A stretch of 64,000 nt of DNA. It comes from Streptomyces deccanensis (GTDB lineage: Bacteria; Actinomycetota; Actinomycetes; Streptomycetales; Streptomycetaceae). Positions 16,820 to 26,045 of the stretch are shown here, in pieces (positions within the stretch are counted from its first letter, which is position 1; the number at the start of each line of letters is the position of its first letter). The notes below the pieces were generated by a model. It worked only from the letters and a program-made list of their open reading frames with translations. It searched no databases and was not told the origin of the DNA. The position numbers were made by a program, and so were the translations under genes. The stretch spans positions 2,604,001 to 2,668,000 of the forward strand of contig NZ_CP092431.1 in assembly GCF_022385335.1 (NCBI RefSeq), in the 5' to 3' direction.

Positions 16820-16894
16820 TGCGCGACCCTAACCGGCGTACGACGAGGTCCGCAGCCGGTTTTCCGCCGGGCCGCCGCGTGCTTCTCCCCTCGG

Positions 16895-17659
16895 CTACGA
16901 CACGACCGCCAGCCCTGCCGACCTCGCCGCCGTACGCAGGACGTCGCGCAGCATGGCGGGGGTCAAGCGGCCGGTGAAGGTGTTGCGCTGGCTGACGTGG
17001 AAGCAACCGAAGAGGTCGAGACCGTCCAGCGGGACCCGGGTGCCGTGGGCGAAGACGGGCCGGGGCCGGGGCACGTCCCAACCGGCCTCGGCGAGCGCGG
17101 GCAGCGCGGCCTGCCAGCCGAAGCCGCCGAGCACGACCACGGCCCGCAACGTCGGCCGCAGCAGCTCCAACTCCCGCACCAGCCAGGGCCGACAGGTGTT
17201 CCGCTCCTCGGGCGTCGGCTTGTTGGCGGGCGGCGCGCAGTGCACGGGGGAGGTGATCCGCACGCCGTGCAGCTCCAGCCCGTCGTCCATGGCGACCGCC
17301 GTGGCACGCGAGGCCAGGCCCACGTCGTGCAGCGCCGCGTAGAGCACGTCGCCCGAGCGGTCGCCGGTGAACATCCGTCCCGTCCTGTTCGCCCCGTGCG
17401 CGGCGGGCGCGAGCCCGACGATCAGCAGCGCGGCGTCGGGCGGACCGAAGCCCGGTACGGGCCGCCCCCAGTACTCCTGGTCGGCGAACGCGGCCCGCCG
17501 GGTGCGCGCGACCTCCTCCCGCCACTCGACGAGCCGGGGGCAGGCCCGGCACCCGGTGATCCGCTGGTCCAGCGCGGCGAGACCGGTGCCCTCACCGACG
17601 CCTCGACCGCCGCCGCTGTCGGCCACCACCCCGTCACCACCGCTGCCGCCGCCGTCCAT
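16895..17659 (-). CDS. Family 5 uracil-DNA glycosylase
   Basis: A base-excision repair enzyme of 254 residues removing uracil (and probably other deaminated bases) from DNA. Cys37 and Cys40 in GCRACPRL and later cysteines (PVHCAPPANK, ERNTCRPW) should bind the 4Fe-4S cluster of family 4/5 enzymes. Motif A is GLAPAAHGANRTGRMF near residues 82-97; the lack of an acidic residue there indicates family 5 (UdgB-like). Motif B is HVSQRNTFTGRL near the C-terminus. The first 25 residues are Gly/Ala rich and dispensable-looking. Family 5 enzymes are typical of high-GC actinobacteria, where cytosine deamination is a burden. Confidence 0.9.
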   Translation of the reverse strand: MDGGGSGGDGVVADSGGGRGVGEGTGLAALDQRITGCRACPRLVEWREEVARTRRAAFADQEYWGRPVPGFGPPDAALLIVGLAPAAHGANRTGRMFTGDRSGDVLYAALHDVGLASRATAVAMDDGLELHGVRITSPVHCAPPANKPTPEERNTCRPWLVRELELLRPTLRAVVVLGGFGWQAALPALAEAGWDVPRPRPVFAHGTRVPLDGLDLFGCFHVSQRNTFTGRLTPAMLRDVLRTAARSAGLAVVS

Positions 17660-17722
17660 GTCTCCACGGTACGTCCGGTGATCGCCTGCCCCGTGGGGCG
17701 GCCGGGGAGCTAAGGTCGAGGC

Positions 17723-18232
17723 ATGGCTTCTGAAGGTAGGCAGGAGCGGGCGGGCGATCCGGCCGCGACGGACGGGGGCTCCGACGGATCGGCGGCGACG
17801 TCCGCCGTGGCGGCCCGACCGGCGAGCGGCGAGAGCGTGCGCATCGACAGCTGGATCTGGTCCGTGCGCCTGGTCAAGACCCGTTCGATGGGCGCCACCG
17901 CCTGCCGTGGCGGCCACGTCCATGTCAACGGCGAACGCGTCAAGCCCGCCTACGCGGTGCGCGTCGGCGACGAGGTGCGACTGCGCCAGGCCGGCGGCCA
18001 CGAGCGGATCGTGATCGTGAAGCGTCTGATCCGCAAGCGGGTCGGCGCGCCCGTCGCCGCCGAGTGCTACGTCGACAACTCGCCGCCGCCCCCGCCCCGC
18101 GAGGCCGTCGCCCCCGCCGGCATCCGTGACCGGGGCACCGGTCGCCCCACCAAGCGCGACCGACGGGACATGGAGCGCCTGCGAGGCCTGGCCGAGGCGG
18201 CGAACGCCGACCGGCACCGCGGCCCCACCTGA
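17723..18232 (+). CDS. S4-domain RNA-binding protein (Hsp15/HslR-like)
   Basis: A 169-residue protein whose core (residues 40-110) is an S4 domain: RIDSWIWSVRLVKTRSMGATACRGG, then HVHVNGERVKPAYAVRVGD. This matches the Hsp15 (HslR) family, which binds free 50S subunits carrying a nascent chain in E. coli. A disordered N-terminus (first 38 residues, Ala/Asp/Ser) and a basic C-terminal tail (GRPTKRDRRDMERLRGLAEA) flank it. It is divergent from the uracil-DNA glycosylase gene. Role in streptomycetes inferred from the family. Confidence 0.88.
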   Translation: MASEGRQERAGDPAATDGGSDGSAATSAVAARPASGESVRIDSWIWSVRLVKTRSMGATACRGGHVHVNGERVKPAYAVRVGDEVRLRQAGGHERIVIVKRLIRKRVGAPVAAECYVDNSPPPPPREAVAPAGIRDRGTGRPTKRDRRDMERLRGLAEAANADRHRGPT

Positions 18233-18302
18233 CCCCACCCGCCCGCGCGGCCCCGAGCCGCCCTCGCCCGTCACCACGCCCTGCCCTGCCCGACCGCGAC
18301 GG

Positions 18303-18737
18303 TCACGCCCGGCGGCCGTGTGCGAGCTTCGTCAGCCCGGCCGCGTCCTGCCGCCGCACCCAGGCGATCAGGGCGAGCGGAACGATCAGGATGAGCGGTG
18401 TGGCCGCGTACTCCCCGTCGAAGGCGGTGATCTGCGTGATGAACGCCCCCACCATCAGCGCGCCCAGCGACACGGCCGCGACCGGGGCCAGCACGGGGAT
18501 CAACAGCCCGACGGCGCCCGCCAGTTCGAGCACCCCGATGGTGTACATCCCCGCGCTGCCCCAGCCGAGCGTGTCGAAGGACTCGACGGCCGACGGGTGG
18601 GCGATCAGCTTGGGCAGAGCGCTCGCGAGCCCGTAGAACAGCGCGAGCACGATCTGCAGCGCGCGCAGCGAGATGCGCGCGCCCTTGCCGCGCGCGGTGG
18701 CCTCGGTACGGACGACGGGAGCGGTGGTCTCGGACAT
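18303..18737 (-). CDS. DoxX-family membrane protein
   Basis: A 144-residue inner-membrane protein with four predicted transmembrane helices, starting near ALQIVLALFYGLASALPKLI and ending near PLILIVPLALIAWV. This matches DoxX-like proteins (DoxX/SURF4 superfamily), some of which take part in redox or thiol-stress complexes. The ATG at 18737 follows a strong GGAGGAGATCCC site. Three regularly spaced repeats lie about 60-120 bp upstream of the start. No partner gene is adjacent. Confidence 0.85.
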   Translation of the reverse strand: MSETTAPVVRTEATARGKGARISLRALQIVLALFYGLASALPKLIAHPSAVESFDTLGWGSAGMYTIGVLELAGAVGLLIPVLAPVAAVSLGALMVGAFITQITAFDGEYAATPLILIVPLALIAWVRRQDAAGLTKLAHGRRA

Positions 18738-18799
18738 GGGATCTCCTCCGGGAAGCGGTTCCGTGTTCGCTGTCACGGAGGTAGACCGGGCCACTCCCC

Positions 18800-18859
18800 C
18801 GAACTCATCGCCGCTCGCCCGAACTCATCGCCACTTCCGCGAACTCATGGCCGCCCGCC
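18800..18859. repeat. Three 20-bp direct repeats upstream of the DoxX gene
   Basis: CGAACTCATCGCC begins at 18800 and 18820, and CGAACTCATGGCC at 18840, so the period is exactly 20 bp. The array lies in the intergenic region directly upstream of the minus-strand DoxX gene and behind the 3' end of the methyltransferase gene. Spacing of two helical turns on one DNA face suits cooperative binding of a regulator. No factor is identified. Confidence 0.55.
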
Positions 18860-18897
18860 AGGAGTTCACGCCTCGATCCGCGCCCCGGCCGGGCCGC

Positions 18898-19590
18898 TCA
18901 CCCCGACGGCACCACCTTCACCCAGATCCGGTCCTCCGTCAGATACCGGTCCACCCTCAGCCCCGCCTCGGCCAGCGCCTCCTCGAACTGCTCCTTGGTC
19001 ATGGGGCGTGAGCGGAACGTCTGAGTCCATTCGCCGTCCGGGAAGAAGTACTCCGCGGTCACCGAGTGGACCCCGTCGCCGATCGGTTCGGTCGAGGCTA
19101 TGCGGATGGTGAAGCCTCGGGGGTCGACCCGTTCCCTGGGGACGTTGCTGTGGTAGTCCTCCCCCTCGCGCTGGATCAGGATGAAGCCGTCGTCCGCGAG
19201 ATGGCGCGCACACGTCGCGAGCATTTTCCGCCGCACCTCGGGGTCCCCGGTGTGGACGAGGAAGGAGGCGAGCAGCACCACGTCGAACGTCTCGTCCAGA
19301 TCGAGGTCCTCGATCGAGGCGTGGATCGTGCGGGCGCCGCGCACCCGCTCCAGCATCTCCGCCGACTCGTCGACGGCCGTGACGGTGTAACCCCGTTCGA
19401 TCAGGGGGTGGGTCATCCGGCCCACTCCACAGCCCAGTTCGAGGATGCGCGCGCCCGCGGGTGCGACGCCCGCGATCACCTCCGGTTCGTCCCCCACCGG
19501 CAGTCGCGTGTACAGCTCGACCGCGCAGCCGTCCGGGGTGATCGCGCCGGACCCGGTCCCCTTGTATCCCTCACGCATCTGAATGCCCAT
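18898..19590 (-). CDS. Class I SAM-dependent methyltransferase
   Basis: A 230-residue Rossmann-fold methyltransferase. Motif I is ILELGCGVGRMTHPLIERG near residues 45-65, followed by the acidic motif II TAVDESAEML and a post-motif region FDVVLLASFLVHTGD. The substrate is unknown; the fold covers small-molecule enzymes. The ATG at 19590 is chosen, but no strong ribosome-binding site supports it and a GTG at 19638 is in frame. It stands alone between the DoxX and acyltransferase-like genes, both also on the minus strand. Confidence 0.8.
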   Translation of the reverse strand: MGIQMREGYKGTGSGAITPDGCAVELYTRLPVGDEPEVIAGVAPAGARILELGCGVGRMTHPLIERGYTVTAVDESAEMLERVRGARTIHASIEDLDLDETFDVVLLASFLVHTGDPEVRRKMLATCARHLADDGFILIQREGEDYHSNVPRERVDPRGFTIRIASTEPIGDGVHSVTAEYFFPDGEWTQTFRSRPMTKEQFEEALAEAGLRVDRYLTEDRIWVKVVPSG

Positions 19591-19695
19591 GTCCGTCCAA
19601 CGGCCGGGCCGACAGGGGCCGTTCCCCTCACCCCTCACCCGATCAGGTGAATCAGCGTGTCCTCGGCGTCCCGGTTCCGGCGGACCGCGCGAGCC

Positions 19696-20688
19696 TCACC
19701 AGGTGAACCAGCCGTGCCCGCTGTACCAGTGCCCGCCCGCGCGCAGATGATCGACCACCGCCCGTTCGAGACGCGTCCGGCGCGGCAGACTCTCCACCGG
19801 CAGGTCGGGGTCCCCGAACACGAAACGGACCGGCAGGTCGTCCTCGGGTTCGCCGGTGCCGCCGGCGACCCGGAACCGCTCCTGGAACCGGACGATGTTG
19901 GAGTCCGCCGGCAGATACCGCCGCAGCTGCGGGTCGAGGAGCCAGGAGTGGCAGCAGCCCGCCGTGTACCGCTCCTCCGGGAAGTGCCGTGCGAAGAAGT
20001 CGCGGGCCGACGCCAGCGACCGGTCGCACGCCGTCGGCGTCAGGGGCCCCGCGTAGTCGGGTATGTGCAGGTCCAGGCAGGGCTCCCCGGGCCCCAGGGC
20101 AAGGCCCGCCGCCGCCAGCGCGACGCCTTCGCGTCCGCCCACGCGGGACCGCTGGTACTGCAGCCGGCCGAGCTGGAACAGCTCTCCGTGGAAGTGCAGC
20201 GAGTACCAGGTCGGCGCGACGAGCCCGCCCACGCCGTACCGCCGGCGGTGCAGCACCAGACCTCGGCCCAGGTCGGCGAGGGTGCGCCGGGAGACGTCGT
20301 CGGGAATGCCGCGCTCCCGGTGGTACGCGCGCACGTACGGCAGGGCCGCCACGAAGACGTACACGTGGAAGTAGCGGCCGAGAGGGCCCGAGTCCGGGGG
20401 CAGCGGCAGGAGTCTCGGCCCCTTGCCGACCCTCCCCATGTCCCGTACCAACCCGTCGACGCACCGCCCGAGCAGCCAGGTCGCCCCCTCGTCGGCGGCC
20501 AGTGCGCGGCGCAGCGCGATCAGGTCGTTGACGTCCTCGTACGGCACGGCGAGATCCAGCAGCGCGTCGAGCAGTTCGTCGTCGGTGTCAGGCAGCCGTG
20601 CCCGCACCGGGGCGGCGCTCCCGCTCTCCTCCAGGCTCCCCAGCCAGTCGGCGAGCCTCTCGTCCGCCCGCACCGCGTCCAGCAGCAC
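19696..20688 (-). CDS. Acyltransferase-domain protein (GNAT-like, streptomycete family)
   Basis: A 330-residue soluble protein of a family often annotated as acyltransferase domain-containing in Streptomyces, with an alpha-helical N-terminal third and a mixed C-terminal part. Recognisable segments are ALPYVRAYHRERGIPDDVSR, the LHFHGELFQLGRLQYQRSRV strand and CCHSWLLDPQLRRYLPADSN. The GTG at 20688 is preferred since GGGGAGG lies 5 nt upstream. Its acyl donor and acceptor are unknown. It is divergent from a small membrane protein gene 87 bp away. The family assignment is from memory. Confidence 0.7.
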   Translation of the reverse strand: MLLDAVRADERLADWLGSLEESGSAAPVRARLPDTDDELLDALLDLAVPYEDVNDLIALRRALAADEGATWLLGRCVDGLVRDMGRVGKGPRLLPLPPDSGPLGRYFHVYVFVAALPYVRAYHRERGIPDDVSRRTLADLGRGLVLHRRRYGVGGLVAPTWYSLHFHGELFQLGRLQYQRSRVGGREGVALAAAGLALGPGEPCLDLHIPDYAGPLTPTACDRSLASARDFFARHFPEERYTAGCCHSWLLDPQLRRYLPADSNIVRFQERFRVAGGTGEPEDDLPVRFVFGDPDLPVESLPRRTRLERAVVDHLRAGGHWYSGHGWFTW

Positions 20689-20775
20689 CTTCGCCTCCCC
20701 GTTTCCGTCGGTCTCCTGGGGAAACGCGTGGGACGAGGAGTACGTTTCCGAACAGGACGAGGAGGAGTGGCGTCG

Positions 20776-21042
20776 ATGCGTACCGGCAGTGAACCGACGA
20801 CAGCGCGCAGTCCTCTGCGGATGCGGCTCTGGCTGAGTGTGTGGGGCCTGATCTGGGCGATCGCCGGGACGGCGGCCTTCGCGATCGTCGGCCGTACCGG
20901 CTGGGCCGTCGCCTGCGGGGTGCTGTGGCTGATCGTCACCGTCGACCTGGTGATGGTCGTGCGCCACATCCGTCAGGGGCCGCACTACCAGCCGGGCCGT
21001 GACATCCCGCCGTACCCACCGCCGGGGCCCCACCACCCGTAG
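20776..21042 (+). CDS. DUF6343-like small membrane protein
   Basis: An 88-residue protein with two hydrophobic helices (LWLSVWGLIWAIAGTAAFAI and WAVACGVLWLIVTVDLVMVV) and a proline-rich tail (PGRDIPPYPPPG). The opening RTGSEPTTARSPLRMRLWLS matches a small streptomycete membrane family (DUF6343) of unknown function. The ATG follows GGAGGAG by 8-9 nt. It is convergent with the TPR gene, 15 bp away. Confidence 0.75.
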   Translation: MRTGSEPTTARSPLRMRLWLSVWGLIWAIAGTAAFAIVGRTGWAVACGVLWLIVTVDLVMVVRHIRQGPHYQPGRDIPPYPPPGPHHP

Positions 21043-21057
21043 CGACAGGTGAGTGCC

Positions 21058-21438
21058 TCAGGAGTCGAACCGGGCCGCTTCCACGTACTGCGGGTTCGGG
21101 TCGAGGGCCGCGGCGAGCCGGAAGTGGCGCTTGGCCTGGTCGGGGCGGGCCTGGCGCTGATAGGTGCGGGCCAGGGCGAAGTGCGCGAACGCGTTGTCCG
21201 GTTCGCGCTCCAGGACGATGGTGAACTCCAGCTCGGCGGGCCGCAGTTGGGCCGCCGCGAAGAAGGCGCGGGCGCGCAGCAGCCGGGCCGCCGTGTTCTC
21301 GGGATGCTCGGCTATGACACGGTCGAGCAGCTTGACCGCGCCCCGCGGGTCATTCGCGGCGAGCAGGTGCTCGGCGGCGCGGAAGTCGATGACATGCGTC
21401 TGAGGGCTACGTCCGGTGGAACCGCTGGTCTCGGGCAC
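21058..21438 (-). CDS. Tetratricopeptide repeat protein
   Basis: A 126-residue protein consisting of about three TPR units: FRAAEHLLAANDPRGAVKLLDRVIAEHPENTAARLLRARAFFAAAQLRPAELEF and a third ending at DPNPQYVEAARF, described here as residues 17-122. TPR folds mediate protein-protein contacts; the partner is unknown. A gene of this kind lies next to coaE in several streptomycetes. No signal peptide or membrane segment is present. Confidence 0.85.
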   Translation of the reverse strand: MPETSGSTGRSPQTHVIDFRAAEHLLAANDPRGAVKLLDRVIAEHPENTAARLLRARAFFAAAQLRPAELEFTIVLEREPDNAFAHFALARTYQRQARPDQAKRHFRLAAALDPNPQYVEAARFDS

Positions 21439-21487
21439 GGCTGAGTCCTTCCCTTGCTGGGACGGTTCAACGCCCCCCGCGACCTGG

Positions 21488-22117
21488 CTATTCCTGCGGG
21501 TGTTCGGATCCCTCCCGGGACGCGTGGGCCCGGCGGGTGAGGTCCGCCCACACCTCCCGCACCCGTCGCCGCAGGTCGTCGAGGGGGACGTCGTTGTCGA
21601 CGACGATGTCCGCGATCTCCAGCCGCTTCTCGCGGGTCGCCTGGGCGGCCATGCGCGCGCGGGCGTCCTCCTCGGTCATACCGCGCAGCCGCACCAGACG
21701 GTCGAGCTGGGTCTCGGGCGCCGCGTCCACGACGACCACCAGGTCGTAGAGCGGGGCGAGGCCGTTCTCGGCGAGCAGGGGGACGTCGTGGACGACGACG
21801 GAGTCCTCGGCGGCGGCGGTCTCCAGCTCTCTGGAGCGGGCGCCCACCAGGGGGTGCACGATCGCGTTCAGCGCGGCGAGCTTCTCCGGGTCCGCGAACA
21901 CGACGGAGCCCAGCTTGGGGCGGTCCAGACTGCCGTCCGGCGCGAGGACGCCCTCGCCGAAGGTCTCGACGACCGCCGCGAGCCCGGGGGTGCCCGGTGC
22001 GACGACCTCACGCGCGATACGGTCCGCGTCGATCAGCACGGCGCCGCACTCCACCAGCAGCCGTGACACCTCGCTCTTGCCGGCGCCGATGCCGCCGGTC
22101 AGGCCCACTTTCAGCAT
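21488..22117 (-). CDS. coaE: Dephospho-CoA kinase
   Basis: The last step of coenzyme A synthesis: ATP-dependent phosphorylation of the 3'-hydroxyl of dephospho-CoA. The P-loop [12 protein letters not shown] is at residues 5-16, the [10 protein letters not shown] substrate motif follows near 35-44, and the [14 protein letters not shown] region near residue 100 is the conserved lid/base segment. The length of 209 residues is standard. The start codon ATG at 22117 gives the canonical [15 protein letters not shown] opening. The neighbourhood (TPR, PAC2, rpsA) is the conserved actinobacterial order. Confidence 0.97.
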   Translation of the reverse strand: MLKVGLTGGIGAGKSEVSRLLVECGAVLIDADRIAREVVAPGTPGLAAVVETFGEGVLAPDGSLDRPKLGSVVFADPEKLAALNAIVHPLVGARSRELETAAAEDSVVVHDVPLLAENGLAPLYDLVVVVDAAPETQLDRLVRLRGMTEEDARARMAAQATREKRLEIADIVVDNDVPLDDLRRRVREVWADLTRRAHASREGSEHPQE

Positions 22118-22181
22118 GCCCGGCAGCTTAGGCCCTGCCACTGACACACCTGAAGAGCGGGCCCGGGAGGGCTCAGCCGGC

Positions 22182-23120
22182 TCAGCCGTCGCCCTCCCGC
22201 TCCGCCAGGAACTTCTCGAACTCCCGCCCGATCTCGTCGGCGGAGGGGATGTCGACGGGCTCGGCGAGCATGTTGCCCCGGGTCTCGGCGCCCGCGGCGG
22301 CGTCGTACTGGTGCTCAAGGCCCTGCACGAGGGCGACCAGTTCCTCGTCGCCCTCCCGGATCTGCCGGTCGATCTCCGTCTGCGTGCGGTGCGCCTCGGT
22401 GCGCAGGGCGTGCGCGACGGTGGGCAGCACCAGTCCGGTGGCGGCCGTGACGGCCTCAAGAACGGTCAGAGCGGCGTCCGGGTAGGGCGAGCGGGCGATG
22501 TAGTGCGGGACGTGAGCGGCGACGCCCAGCACGTCGTGTCCGGCCTCCATGAGGCGGTACTCCACCAGGGACTCGGCGCTGCCGGGTACCTGCGCCTCCT
22601 CGAAGGGGCTGCGGTGGCCGGGGACGAGCTCGGCCCGGTTGCCGTGCGGGGTGAGGCCGACCGGGCGGGTGTGCGGGACGCCCATGGGGATGCCGTGGAA
22701 GTTCACCGAGAGCCGGACACCGAGCCGCTCCACGATCTGCTGGACGGCGGCGGCGAAGCGTTCCCACTCCACGTCCGGTTCGGGGCCCGACAGCAGCAGG
22801 AACGGCGCTCCGGTGGTGTCCTGGACGAGCCGCACCTCCAGGGCCGGCACCTCGTAGTCGCTCCAGCGGTCGCGCTTGAACGTCAGCAGCGGGCGGCGGG
22901 CGCGGTAGTCCACGAGCCGGTCGTGGTCGAAGCGGGCCACCACCTGGTGGGGCAGTGAGCCGAGGAGCCGTTCGACGATCTGGTCGCCCGTCTCTCCCGC
23001 GTCGATGTATCCGTCGAAGTGGTAGAGCATGACAAGTCCCGCCGACTCCTGGGCGAGTGCCATGTCGACGACTGCCAGGCCTTTCGGCTCCCATGCGTAC
23101 AAACCCTGCGGATCAAGCAC
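22182..23120 (-). CDS. PAC2-family protein
   Basis: A 312-residue member of the PAC2 (proteasome assembly chaperone 2-like) family, widespread in actinobacteria and of unsettled function. Typical features are [34 protein letters not shown] and the [16 protein letters not shown] tail. The GTG at 23120 (reading [10 protein letters not shown]) follows GGAGGAGCGG. It is the gene next to rpsA, but a strong hairpin separates them, so it probably has its own promoter in the 169-bp gap. Confidence 0.88.
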   Translation of the reverse strand: MLDPQGLYAWEPKGLAVVDMALAQESAGLVMLYHFDGYIDAGETGDQIVERLLGSLPHQVVARFDHDRLVDYRARRPLLTFKRDRWSDYEVPALEVRLVQDTTGAPFLLLSGPEPDVEWERFAAAVQQIVERLGVRLSVNFHGIPMGVPHTRPVGLTPHGNRAELVPGHRSPFEEAQVPGSAESLVEYRLMEAGHDVLGVAAHVPHYIARSPYPDAALTVLEAVTAATGLVLPTVAHALRTEAHRTQTEIDRQIREGDEELVALVQGLEHQYDAAAGAETRGNMLAEPVDIPSADEIGREFEKFLAEREGDG

Positions 23121-23220
23121 TGTGACCGCTCCTCCTCGTGTTCGTACTGCACAACGCGGGGCGGAGGCCCGGCATTCCCGGGAGCGTGAACACCTCGGCG
23201 GGGACGTCCAGTTCATGACG

Positions 23221-23261
23221 CACCTCGGGCCCGCGTCCAGGAAGGACGCGGGCCCGAGGTG
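23221..23261 (-). terminator. rpsA terminator
   Basis: Perfect 18-bp inverted repeat (arms 23221-23238 and 23244-23261, starting CACCTCGGGC) around a 5-nt loop, 29 bp beyond the rpsA stop codon. Strong enough to end rpsA transcription and insulate the PAC2 gene. No U-tract follows. Confidence 0.85.
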
Positions 23262-23289
23262 GTGTCGGCTAGTTCTCAGCCGTGTGCGT

Positions 23290-24786
23290 TCAGCTCTGGC
23301 CGCCGGCCAGCTTCTCGCGGAGGGCCGCCAGGGCCTCGTCCGAAGCCAGGGCACCGGAGGTGTCCGCGCCCTCGGAGGAGTAGGAGCCACCACCCGCGGC
23401 CGGAGCCGCACCCGCGGCGTCGCCGCCCTCGGCCGCGGCAGCGGCGTCGGCCTCGCGGGACTTGATGACCTGGGCCTGGTGCTGCTCGAAGCGCTGCTGC
23501 GCCTCGGCGTACTGGCCCTCCCAAGCCTCGCGCTGGGTCTCGTAGCCCTCGAGCCAGTCGTTGGTCTCGGGGTCGAAGCCCTCGGGGTAGATGTAGTTGC
23601 CCTGGTCGTCGTACGACGCGGCCATGCCGTACAGCGTCGGGTCGAACTCGACCGAGGCCGGGTCCGAACCGAAGGACTCGTTGGCCTGCTTCAGCGAGAG
23701 GCTGATGCGACGGCGCTCGAGGTCGATGTCGATGACCTTGACGAAGATCTCGTCGTTGACCTGGACGACCTGCTCCGGGATCTCCACGTGGCGCTCGGCC
23801 AGCTCGGAGATGTGGACCAGACCCTCGATGCCCTCGTCCACGCGGACGAACGCACCGAACGGAACCAGCTTCGTGACCTTGCCGGGCACGACCTGACCGA
23901 TCTGGTGGGTCCGGGCGAACTGCTGCCACGGGTCTTCCTGGGTCGCCTTCAGCGACAGGGAGACGCGCTCGCGGTCCATGTCGACGTCGAGGACCTCGAC
24001 CGTGACCTCCTGGCCGACCTCGACGACCTCGGAGGGGTGGTCGATGTGCTTCCAGGACAGCTCGGAGACGTGGACCAGACCGTCGACGCCACCCAGGTCC
24101 ACGAAGGCACCGAAGTTGACGATCGAGGAGACCACGCCGGAGCGGACCTGACCCTTCTGGAGGGTCGTGAGGAAGGTCTGGCGGACCTCGGACTGGGTCT
24201 GCTCCAGCCAGGCACGGCGGGACAGGACCACGTTGTTGCGGTTCTTGTCCAGCTCGATGATCTTCGCCTCGAGCTCCTTGCCCACGTAGGGCTGGAGGTC
24301 GCGGACGCGACGCATCTCGACGAGGGAGGCCGGCAGGAAGCCACGGAGGCCGATGTCGAGGATGAGACCACCCTTGACGACCTCGATGACGGTACCGGTG
24401 ACGATGCCGTCCTCTTCCTTGATCTTCTCGATGGTGCCCCAGGCACGCTCGTACTGGGCGCGCTTCTTCGAGAGGATCAGGCGGCCTTCCTTGTCCTCCT
24501 TCTGGAGAACAAGGGCTTCGATCTCGTCACCGACGGCGACGACCTCGTTGGGGTCGACGTCGTGCTTGATCGAGAGCTCGCGGCTCGGGATGACACCTTC
24601 GGTCTTGTAACCGATGTCGAGCAGGACCTCGTCCCGGTCGACCTTCACGATGACGCCGTCGACGATGTCGCCGTCGTTGAAGTACTTGATCGTCTCGTCG
24701 ATCGCGGCGAGGAAGGCTTCCTCGTTACCGATGTCGTTGACCGCTACCTGCGGGGTGGTGGCGGTGGTCTCGGTGCTGCTCGTCAT
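23290..24786 (-). CDS. rpsA: 30S ribosomal protein S1
   Basis: A 498-residue S1 protein with four S1/OB-fold RNA-binding domains. The first starts near [20 protein letters not shown], the later ones at [40 protein letters not shown] and [20 protein letters not shown]. Four domains instead of the six of E. coli is usual in actinobacteria. The C-terminal 90 residues are acidic and Ala/Gly rich. S1 promotes initiation on mRNAs with weak Shine-Dalgarno sites. Promoter and terminator are both visible, so it is a single-gene transcript with a leader of roughly 190 nt. Confidence 0.98.
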   Translation of the reverse strand: MTSSTETTATTPQVAVNDIGNEEAFLAAIDETIKYFNDGDIVDGVIVKVDRDEVLLDIGYKTEGVIPSRELSIKHDVDPNEVVAVGDEIEALVLQKEDKEGRLILSKKRAQYERAWGTIEKIKEEDGIVTGTVIEVVKGGLILDIGLRGFLPASLVEMRRVRDLQPYVGKELEAKIIELDKNRNNVVLSRRAWLEQTQSEVRQTFLTTLQKGQVRSGVVSSIVNFGAFVDLGGVDGLVHVSELSWKHIDHPSEVVEVGQEVTVEVLDVDMDRERVSLSLKATQEDPWQQFARTHQIGQVVPGKVTKLVPFGAFVRVDEGIEGLVHISELAERHVEIPEQVVQVNDEIFVKVIDIDLERRRISLSLKQANESFGSDPASVEFDPTLYGMAASYDDQGNYIYPEGFDPETNDWLEGYETQREAWEGQYAEAQQRFEQHQAQVIKSREADAAAAAEGGDAAGAAPAAGGGSYSSEGADTSGALASDEALAALREKLAGGQS

Positions 24787-24876
24787 GTGGGAAAGGGCTC
24801 CGGTACGGACAGTGAGTCGTAGGTACTGCTACGCCGGGAGCCCGTATCGCTCTGAAGAAGCCGGACAGCCAAGGAA

Positions 24877-24904
24877 GCGCCACATGAGGCAAAGCCGGTG
24901 GCGC
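24877..24904 (-). promoter_or_regulatory. Hairpin in the rpsA leader
   Basis: GCGCCAC (24877-24883) pairs with GTGGCGC (24898-24904); inside it GGC and GCC can add a short inner stem. It lies within the transcribed leader, about 90 nt before the start codon. S1 genes are autoregulated in other bacteria through leader structure, so this may be a control element. That is inference only. Confidence 0.35.
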
Positions 24905-24984
24905 CTCGAAAACCGAGGGGACATACAACAGATGCGAGCGCAGCCTGCTACGTCTGAGGTGCGCAGGCCCGCAGCGCAACTTGT

Positions 24985-25013
24985 AGCATACGGGGGCAGC
25001 CAGGCAGGGTCAA
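24985..25013 (-). promoter_or_regulatory. rpsA promoter, vegetative sigma type
   Basis: On the minus strand, TTGACC (25013-25008) and TATGCT (24990-24985) are separated by exactly 17 bp, close to the HrdB consensus. Transcription should begin near 24978, about 190 nt upstream of the rpsA ATG. Confidence 0.8.
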
Positions 25014-25102
25014 TGCGCGAAGGCGCACACCCGGGGCGGAACGCCGCATACCCGGCACAAAACCTGTCCCTTGAGGCCACGCAGGCCTGGGAGACCCCTT
25101 TC

Positions 25103-26020
25103 GTGTCACCGCCGGAGCGGGTCGCGGCACGCAGGTTACGGAAGAGTACGACGAGGGAGCCGATCATCCAAGAGCCCGAAGTCCACGAAACCGCCGGGAC
25201 CGACGAGGCCTCCGGTGCCGCCGGGACCGATGAACCGGAGGCCACCCGCCGCGACGCCGGGGTGACGGAGAGTTCCCGGGCCAACCGGGGCTGGTGGGAC
25301 CGGAACGCCGACGACTACCAGGTCGAGCACGGCACGTTCCTCGGCGACGACCGTTTCGTGTGGGGCCCGGAGGGGCTCGACGAGATCGAGGCGGAGCTGC
25401 TGGGGCCGCCGGAGGAGCTGAAGGGCAAGGACGTCCTGGAGATCGGCGCCGGTGCCGCGCAGTGCGCGCGCTGGCTGGCCGCCCAGGGTGCCCGTCCGGT
25501 GGCCCTGGACCTCTCCCACCGCCAGCTGCAGCACGCGCTGCGCATCGGCGGGTCCTTCCCCCTGGTGTGCGCCGACGCCGGCGATCTGCCGTTCGCCGAC
25601 GCCTCCTTCGACCTGGCGTGCTCGGCGTACGGGGCGCTGCCCTTCGTCGCCGACCCGGTGCGGGTACTGCGGGAGGTCCGCCGCGTCCTGCGCCCCGGGG
25701 GCCGTTTCGTCTTCTCGGTGACCCATCCGATCCGCTGGGCCTTCCCCGACGAGCCCGGCCCGGAGGGGCTGTCCGTCTCCGGCTCCTACTTCGACCGCAC
25801 GCCGTACGTCGAGCAGGACGAGGCGGGGAACGCGGTCTACGTCGAGCATCACCGCACGGTCGGCGACCGCGTCCGGGACGTCGTCGCGGCGGGCCTCCGG
25901 CTGGTCGACCTGGTCGAGCCGGAGTGGCCCGCCTGGAACACCTCCGAGTGGGGCGGCTGGTCCCCGCTGCGCGGCAACCTGATCCCGGGCACGGCGATCT
26001 TCGTGTGCGAGCGGGACTGA
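25103..26020 (+). CDS. Class I SAM-dependent methyltransferase
   Basis: A methyltransferase of UbiE/COQ5 or methyltransferase-11 type. The catalytic domain begins near NRGWWDRNADDYQVEHGTFL; motif I is VLEIGAGAAQCARWLAAQG, followed by VALDLSHRQL, ADAGDLPFADASFDLACSAY and the post-motif LREVRRVLRPGGRFVFSVTH. The first 50 residues are acidic and unordered (EPEVHETAGTDEA), so the start is uncertain: the GTG at 25103 has a GGGAG site about 9 nt upstream, and a GTG at 25262 would give a compact domain. Conserved next to rpsA in streptomycetes; substrate unknown. Confidence 0.82.
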   Translation: MSPPERVAARRLRKSTTREPIIQEPEVHETAGTDEASGAAGTDEPEATRRDAGVTESSRANRGWWDRNADDYQVEHGTFLGDDRFVWGPEGLDEIEAELLGPPEELKGKDVLEIGAGAAQCARWLAAQGARPVALDLSHRQLQHALRIGGSFPLVCADAGDLPFADASFDLACSAYGALPFVADPVRVLREVRRVLRPGGRFVFSVTHPIRWAFPDEPGPEGLSVSGSYFDRTPYVEQDEAGNAVYVEHHRTVGDRVRDVVAAGLRLVDLVEPEWPAWNTSEWGGWSPLRGNLIPGTAIFVCERD

Positions 26021-26045
26021 GTCGGGCACGCGACACACTGGGGGC

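Larger units (their letters stand above)
24787..25102. other. rpsA promoter and leader region
   Basis: The 316 bp between rpsA and the divergent methyltransferase gene hold the rpsA promoter (24985-25013) and its long leader with a hairpin at 24877-24904. A promoter for the rightward methyltransferase gene must also lie here or overlap, but I could not fix it. Confidence 0.6.
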
